Source of the DNA: Lunularia cruciata
Lineage: Eukaryota > Streptophyta > Marchantiopsida > Lunulariales > Lunulariaceae
DNA length: 64,000 bases
Assembly (NCBI GenBank): GCA_948567375.1
Contig: OX419757.1
Span: forward strand, 76,136,001-76,200,000
Reading direction: 5' to 3'
Each line of letters opens with the position of its first letter. The stretch's first letter is position 1. Both the position numbers and the translations under genes were made by a program. The notes below the pieces were generated by a model. That model did no database searches and was not told the DNA's origin. It saw nothing but the letters and a program-made list of their open reading frames with translations. Positions 58,353-64,000 of the stretch are shown one piece after another.

Positions 58353-59496
58353 CTATAATCTACCATCACAACACGCACTCATATGGTCTGTAGGTCATCT
58401 TGCCTCACCAAAGAGAAACATAAAGAGTTTGATTGGTCATCACTCTAGTTTCACTATCAAGAGCACACCAGAGCACCAATGCTCTAAAGTCAAGGCACCT
58501 CACACAAACAAGAAGTCAAGAATGGAGGGGGTCCAATCTCAAAAAATCTAAACAAAATCCTTCATCTCATAAATCAATATTGGATTGACTCTACCACCTT
58601 TTTGCATTTGACATAATAGAATTGTTCTACCTACTTCCTAAGCTATAAGGATCACCAAGAATGAAATCAAACTACCTCTCTTAGCCAAAGCTACATGTGT
58701 ATAATTATCAATGGAATAGTCACAAGAACAACAAGTGAAGGTGGACCAATTGGCTAGGGCACTAATCTAAGAACCAAAGATTTGTGGTTCAAACCCTATT
58801 GCGCATAATCTAGGAGGGTGGGCAGATTTGCCAAACAATGACCAAAATCTCATCAAAACTAGCCTTATGCAAGTAAATTGGATTGCTAGCCCTTTGTAGC
58901 ATCTCTAGCCCATAGTCTTATGCCTCTAAATGCCCAAATAAGGCCTTTCCTACCGATTCAAACCCTCTCCAAATCTGGCAAAACCTCTCCAAATCTAACC
59001 AAGCTTCACCTAACTTTGGCCAACTCAAGGACTAGCACTAGGGAAATTTGAGCAACCTCCAACTCTAGGCAACTCCTACCAATCTGACATACCTCCTCTA
59101 TAGTGAGGTGACCACTAAATCCTCCACTAAATCTCAACTCAAGCCAAATTGGGATGATTGGGATCTCCAAATCCCTTATTTGAGATGATGGGTTCCCAAT
59201 TCCACTTTCAATTTTGCACTTTGATTAATCTTGATTTCACCTTATGGGTTGAAATTGAACGCTCATTATCTCAAATTGACTCAATTCTCAAAAATTTAGC
59301 TAGTACTTCTACACACCATTTGCCCCTTTGCCAAATCTACATCAATTTACACAGAGCTTTTGCACATGATCACTCTTACAAATATATGAACCATGATCAA
59401 AGTAACAATGATCAACTAAGCTTGGAGATACCACCAACACCCTTAATTCTTGCATCTTATTTCCTCCTTATGCTTACTTCTTTGATATAATTAATT
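58353..59496 (-). other. Family F 5' region, mostly non-coding
   Basis: About 1.1 kb between the gag-like frame and the LTR fragment. A tRNA-like segment lies at 58745-58800. No PBS could be picked with confidence. The frame at 59158-59490 (plus) shows no family resemblance. Confidence 0.4.
58745..58800 (+). other. tRNA-like (possible SINE head) segment
   Basis: TTGGCTAGGGCAC resembles a box A, and GTGGTTCAAACCC, about 40 bases later, resembles a box B with tRNA spacing. The anticodon arm is imperfect and the acceptor stem does not pair, so this is at best a tRNA-derived relic such as a SINE promoter. Confidence 0.35.
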
Positions 59497-59800
59497 CATT
59501 GGCCTTTGTCCACCATAGCCAAACTCAAAGACTTAACATCAAAGAAATGAGCTCTTTGGAGTTGCATTTCAAAGATAAATCCCACTGCTCAACCTAGGTC
59601 TCCAATCCTATTGGCACTACTTATAGCACATTCAAAGGTGCAAGTGATGGTAGGCTTGACCATGTGATCAGTAGCCATAACATAAAATTAGACTGCCAAT
59701 AAGTAATCCATGAGTAATTACCAAAATACCTATGAGTACCAACACTACCACTCCAACATTTGAGCACCCTAGCTTTGGCACTACAAATGTTGTGACAACT
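59497..59800 (-). mobile_element. Family F 5' LTR fragment
   Basis: Aligns with 39190-39483 (shared TTTGTCCACCATAGC and CAAGTGATGG, CCATGTGATNAGTAG, ACTGCCAA.AAGTA.TCCATGAGTAA). It stands on the 5' side of the F gag. The true ends are unclear because the flanks of the two copies differ. Confidence 0.55.
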
Positions 59801-59959
59801 TCAAAGTAAAATATTGGAGGTTGATTGCTACATATGTTAACTTTTGTGGATACTCTAATGAGGAGTTCTCCTTAATAATCCCTATACAAGTACATGGTGG
59901 GTTTTAAAGAGATCCCAAAACTCAATTTTTTGAGAAAATTGTTTGGTATTGACTATTGT

Positions 59960-60344
59960 AGCGTGAGCAAATGAGTGTATTGCTAGTCTATCACTTTGGC
60001 GTAGAATTCATGGATAGGGTGATGAACTCACCAAACCCAGTGATTCTTCCTGTGGTGATATATGACAAAGAGTGGGATTTGACAATCTACATTCTATTAT
60101 GATAATATAGATATGAATGTCCCAAATCCTCTCCCTTTCAACCCTCAAGTAGAAATCCATTATGTAGTGAGACCGAAAGTGATGTTTAGAGATTTTGTGG
60201 TTAGGAATTTTGGCAAGGAGTATTATCAATGAGTGATAAATTTTGAGGTCCCAATGGTGGTTCCGATAGCTTGTGCGCCTTCAAGAGTAATCATATTGAC
60301 TTTGTATTGAAGTAGACATTAGCAATTGAGTGTTGCAGGAACCA
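59960..60344 (+). pseudogene. Family C (C3) coding-like stretch before gag
   Basis: Counterpart of 8400-8973 in C1. VYHFGVEFMDRVMNSPNP (59980-60040) and KVMFRDFVVRNFGKEYYQ (60175-60230) are readable in shifted frames. The conservation of these residues in two copies supports a protein-coding past. The LTR and PBS of C3 are not present to the left. Confidence 0.5.
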
Positions 60345-60615
60345 TGGATCCGCAATTGCAAGAGTTGGTGCAAGGAATGCAAGGGATGTTGAATGAATTT
60401 TGAGAGATTAAGATGACCATGGAGACATTACAAAGTCAAGTGAAAATACTCAAGAACGATCAAGCCATGTAAGGAGATGAGCCGTCTCAAAACCCAATAC
60501 CTACGACTAAAGTACTTGGAGAGGCACCTATGCATACAAACCCTATCAATGATGAAGCCACATTGCTACTCTGGATAAAGAAGACCAACAACATCAAGCC
60601 TTACAAGGGGCAACG
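60345..60615 (+). pseudogene. Family C (C3) Gag N-terminal part
   Basis: MDPQLQELVQGMQGMLNEF, a TGA, then MTMETLQSQVKILKNDQAM and EVLGEAP-like residues (VLGEAPMHTNPIND) to IKPYKGQ. At 60615 the B5 LTR interrupts the codon after KGQ; the reading resumes at 62627 with RMMGVVENWI. In-frame stops near 60402 and 60470. Confidence 0.75.
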
Positions 60616-61455
60616 TGTGACAACCCGGCAAATATCACTTTTGCGGTAATCGGGTAAGTAAAGTTTGTTCCCGCAGAGATACTCTCTAGAATTGGTCAAA
60701 TACAAAGTCAAAAGTCACAATTGCAGTTCTTCTTGATTGCTTCTTTAATCTCTCAGGTAGAAACTACACCCAGAAGAGAGTAACAAGCTCACAATCTTGA
60801 CAACTTGTCACGAATACACACATATAATCACAACATAGTCAATTCTGTCCAAACAACTCTTGATTGTGATGATTCAGATTCTCCCAAAGACGGCACTTCA
60901 CTACGAAGACCAATTTCGCCTCAGAATTGTGTTCCACCCCTCCACTGAAGGCACAACTTCCTCGATCGAAATTGCTTCACATCAACTTTGTGCTGCACTC
61001 ACAAATGCAGAGTACTAACAACACTACAATTCCTCTCAAATCTGTCAAGGCATTGCTCCGATGCACTTCACTCAAGATCAAACACACAGAATGAAGATCA
61101 AGGTTGCAGATTCCAACATCCACAAGCACATTGACTTGCACTTCAGAATTCTCCACACACTCACAAACACAAACACGAAATTGACAATCGGAATTAAGCT
61201 TAAGCGACGAGTACTGAGAACAGCACTTTGCTTTCTCTATCTTGAGAACTATGAATATTGAATAACATAAGACTGCAAATGCTCCCCTTAAATACTGAAG
61301 CAAACGGCAGATTTGCCTACCCAAGCACCGCTTCCTAATATCTCTTCCTACCTACAGATCCCTATCGATGATCTATCTCTTCATATCTGACCCTTCCTAT
61401 CTCAAAATCAACATTTACAACATCATCAACATCTCAAAAACAACATCTCAAAATC

Positions 61456-61809
61456 CTATCTGATGTCTACCTCATCATCCGCTTCCAAACCCGATGATCT
61501 TCCTACTACTTCACCTTCTTTGGGTATGACTGATTCTACTAATTTCTTCACTAATTCTACAACTTCTTTGCTACAATCTGGAATTGAACTCTGGTTTACT
61601 CCATCTACACTTTTATTTCCCGACCCACTCTTCTCTAATGTGTCAATTCTCAAGTCCGATGACACCTGAATTCCTACTTCTGCAACATCGAGTCTAATTA
61701 CAATCAATTCCTTTGCTAATTCTACTATATCCTCATCACAAATTGTAATTGAAAGCATGGGTACACTATCTACATCTACATCATTTGTAACCCACTTTCC
61801 TCTAATCAC
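61456..61809 (-). pseudogene. Family B LTR protein, C-terminal end only (B5)
   Basis: 117 codons containing VGIQVSSDLRIDTLEKSGSG, EVVELVKKLVES and the end LEADDEVDIR. This is the conserved C-terminal block seen in B1-B4. The upstream part is deleted. Confidence 0.7.
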
Positions 61810-62121
61810 TCATGTTACAGACCCAAAGACACTTACAATCTGATCTTGCACTTCGGATTTATTTACTACTGCTACTTCTCCTTCAATTCTTATTCCATCT
61901 TCAATCGGAATTGAAATTGATGTCATAGGTATCCTAACTATCTATTCTTTCTCTATCTTAATTCTCTTTAATGCCTCATGCAAGATTCCCAAATTCATCT
62001 TCATTGCACTCCAAGGTCCAACTATCTCAGATACAGTCGTCTTCGTCTTGAGTCGAAGAAGCTTCTAACTCAAAGTTGTGTTAACCCGAAGTCTAACATC
62101 CAAAGATCAAAGTCTGAAGTC

Positions 62122-62250
62122 CGAAGTCCAAAGATCCACCTCAAAGTCCAAAGATGCCAATCCAAAGTCCGAAGATCCAACCCGAAGTCCAAAGATGCCA
62201 ACCCGAAGTCCAAAGATGCCAACCCGAAGTCCGAAGATGCCAACCCGAAG
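62122..62250. repeat. 21-bp minisatellite in the B5 LTR
   Basis: Six tandem units of AAGTCCAAAGATGCCAACCCG with small changes. Three clean units are at 62185-62205, 62206-62226 and 62227-62247; 62143-62163 and 62164-62184 are slightly diverged. Because 21 is a multiple of 3, both strands stay open through it (PKSKDAN on plus, GLASLDF on minus). Related but unexpanded CGAAGTC..AAAG motifs occur at the same LTR side in B1 and B3. Confidence 0.9.
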
Positions 62251-62626
62251 ACACTCAACTACTTTGTACAGTTACTCCCAAAACTTTAAATACTTGTAAC
62301 TTCTTCTACAGACCTCCAAACTTTGCGATTTTATTATCAACATAAAGCCCTGAACGAGACGCTTCCAACAAAATATAGCACATTTGATTTGGATTTGTAA
62401 ACATTGAGATATAGCCCTTGCAAGAATCTCGACCTATAACTTCCATTCCTCCTTTGGGTCTGCCCTCTTTCAATCTTGGCTGAGTCCATCTTCATTTGAC
62501 ACAAAGTTGACTTCTTCGGGCTTGATCAAAATACAAATTTCCTCTCATTTCTTCTATATTTGGTTTCAGCAAGGCACTTCTTCTTCAAAACTAATCCAAA
62601 ATGAAAAATGTAGGTATCACACAGCG

Positions 62627-63383
62627 TATGATGGGAGTAGTGGAAAATTGGATCTTGAGAATGAATCAATATTTCCAAGTGTTCTCAACAGAGATCACGG
62701 AGCATGCTGCATTCGTGTTTGCATGTGGGTACTTGACCGATAAAGCCATCACATGGTATGATGCTTGGGAACGATCCATGTTGGCAGAGAGAAGGGAGGT
62801 CACATGGACATCAATGCAAGAAGGATTGCTTAAGAATTTCCAATGGGTGGATTTTGTGCACATGGCTCAAACCCGACTATGGGTATTGAGACAAAAGAAT
62901 AATGTACAAGAGTATGTGGAGGAATTTTTGGATCTATAAGTCACAATAACCGACATGAGTTGAGCAGAGGCTCTCAACAATTTCAAACAAGGGTTAAAGG
63001 AGCAAATTTGCTAAGAAGTCATGGTGCAAAATCCTTGCATGGTATTTGAAGTCATTGCTTGTACGCAAAGAAGAGCAAAGGCATTGGATGGAGGTGAAAA
63101 AGTAGTACCACCTCAACCTTACCAAACAAAAATGCCACACATGGATGGATCAATACCAATGGAATTGTGCAACCTTTGATTTTGGGATCAAGGAGCATAA
63201 CCGCTTCAAGGAGAGCATCGATGGGTAGAAGAACAAAGAGATGGAGTCACACAAGGAGAAGGAACTCAAGGAAAAGAATGATGTTATTACAATTGTGGCC
63301 ATATTGGGCACAAATCTACCAACTATCACACTTGTTTCCCTAGAGGCCCTCGGCCTTTGTAATATAACACCTATTTGTGCATG
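62627..63383 (+). pseudogene. Family C (C3) Gag C-terminal part
   Basis: RMMGVVENWILRMNQYFQVF, then ITEHAAFVFACGYLTDKAITWYDAW (quoted in part), LLKNFQWVDFVHMAQTRLWVL and NNVQEYVEEFLDL: the chromoviral capsid, open to 62937. After a TAA the frame continues with stops (NNFKQGLKEQI) to a zinc knuckle remnant, CYYNCGHIGHKSTN, at about 63285-63330. It is cut at 63383 by the B6 LTR. Confidence 0.82.
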
Positions 63384-64000
63384 TGTGGTGCCCACATTTT
63401 TTGTTTTTTTCTGTTTATTAGCATTTGAGGAAAGAAGTAAGCACAAAAAGCCGAATTGCACAAGAGGAATAGACGGAAGTGACTTTGGAGGAAATCCAAA
63501 GAAGGCAAGATCGGATCCAATGTTGGAGGTACTCAAAAGAGGAGTATGACGGAAAAAAGTCCAAAGAGCATCGTCTTTGGGTTGGAAAGCACAGGCAATA
63601 TGAAGACCGTCTAACAACCTTGGTACATGGCAAGAAAGTACACTTCAAGAAATGGTAGAGGCACAAGAAGCATGTGTTGATAGTGATAGGACATCAACAC
63701 GCAGAAGAGGGGAAGTCAAATTTGAAATTGACTGAAGAATGATTACAATTTAGGGTAATATAAAATTGTGATTGCATAGGGACAAGTTGAATATGCCAAG
63801 TAAATTTCCAATTCCTTTGAGTAGTTGTCCTATAGTAATGCGTGTCAGGAAGCCAATTGAGAGTGCAATTTTCCAAAATCCAGAAGGAGTTAGAGTGTCT
63901 CGTCCAGGAGAAAGCATCATCTTTCAATGCCAAAGAACAAGAGAGCAGATCATGGCAAAGAAGGTCAAATATGCTCTAGCGGTGCGAAGTTTTGCAATTT
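63384..64000 (+). mobile_element. Family B LTR, cut by the window end (B6)
   Basis: Starts TGTGGTGCCCACA after GCATG, in C3 gag. It closely matches B4 from 63465 (B4 52188). The first 81 bases show what B4 has lost. The remainder lies outside the window, so it is not known whether this is a solo LTR. Confidence 0.88.
63793..64000 (+). CDS. Family B LTR protein, N-terminal end (B6)
   Basis: An open frame of 69 codons to the window edge: MPSKFPIPLSSCPIVMRV, then PIESAIFQNPEGVRVSRPG and IIFQCQRTREQIMAKK. The stop found in B4 after ESAIF is absent here, so this copy is intact as far as can be seen. It is the best candidate for a complete version of the LTR protein; the sequence to the right of the window would show it. 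Confidence 0.65.
   Translation, partial: MPSKFPIPLSSCPIVMRVRKPIESAIFQNPEGVRVSRPGESIIFQCQRTREQIMAKKVKYALAVRSFAI

Larger units (their letters stand above)
60611..62626 (-). mobile_element. Solo LTR of family B inserted in C3 gag (B5)
   Basis: LTR 60616-62621 (2006 bp), with TGTGACAACCCGG at the left and ...GGTATCACA at the right. The target duplication is CAACG (60611-60615) and CAGCG (62622-62626), one mismatch. Removing it joins the C3 gag codons for KGQ and RMMG. The LTR lost about 1.7 kb: most of the U3 reading frame, including its N-terminal domain, is gone. A TATA-like box remains at 61287-61294, 678 bp from the LTR end. Confidence 0.9.

Noticed and set aside
62122-62250. A CRISPR-like array
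   Set aside because: The units are contiguous 21-bp tandem repeats without spacers, in a plant LTR.

Overview
This window looks like plant nuclear DNA made almost entirely of old, nested, broken LTR retrotransposons of the Ty3/gypsy type. It is AT-rich. I see no bacterial operon, rRNA, CRISPR array or intact host gene, and I could not find a convincing host exon. A large, repeat-rich genome such as that of a gymnosperm would fit, but nothing I can read fixes the species.

Four element families can be separated by primer-binding site (PBS), protein motifs and LTR sequence. Family A (copies A1 1-5034 and A2 41377-44144, both minus; solo LTR 19618-20303) has ~690 bp LTRs, a Tat/Athila-type PBS and an extra open frame with two zinc-binding motifs upstream of gag. 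Family B has very long LTRs (~3.75-3.8 kb). It is present as solo LTRs B1 (15443-19221), B2 (29396-33145) and B5 (60616-62621, internally deleted), an older relic (26291-29364), an LTR joined to gag-pro-pol (B3, 44145-52187), a further LTR (B4, 52188-55827) and one cut by the window end (B6, 63384-64000). Family C (C1 5035-9718 minus; C2 9719-12618 plus; C3 59960-60615 and 62622-63383 plus) is a chromovirus with an initiator-Met-tRNA PBS and a chromodomain. Family F (39110-41376 and 55828-59800, both minus) is a gypsy element whose pol ends in a degenerate PHD finger.

The most striking feature is family B. Each long LTR carries a decayed reading frame of about 2.5 kb (about 850 codons). It encodes an unrecognised protein: an N-terminal globular part, an acidic/lysine-rich linker, a long coiled coil and a conserved acidic C-terminus. 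The frame lies upstream of a TATTTAAG box that sits 674-678 bp from the LTR end in every copy where I could measure it, so the frame is inside U3. The LTR borders are fixed by 5-bp target duplications around solo copies. A diverged relative of the same protein lies downstream of the integrase in an older plus-strand element (24616-35165), in the same orientation as its pol.

Nesting can be read at base level. A1 sits in the integrase of C1, and C1 sits in the reverse transcriptase of C2. B5 sits in the gag of C3. Two B LTRs interrupt the RNase H-integrase linker of the 24.6-35.2 kb element. The 41.4-55.8 kb block (A2 + B3 + B4) separates two F fragments that may once have been one element. Stretches 12.6-15.4, 19.2-19.6, 20.3-24.6, 35.2-39.1 and parts of 58.4-59.5 kb hold no gene I can name.
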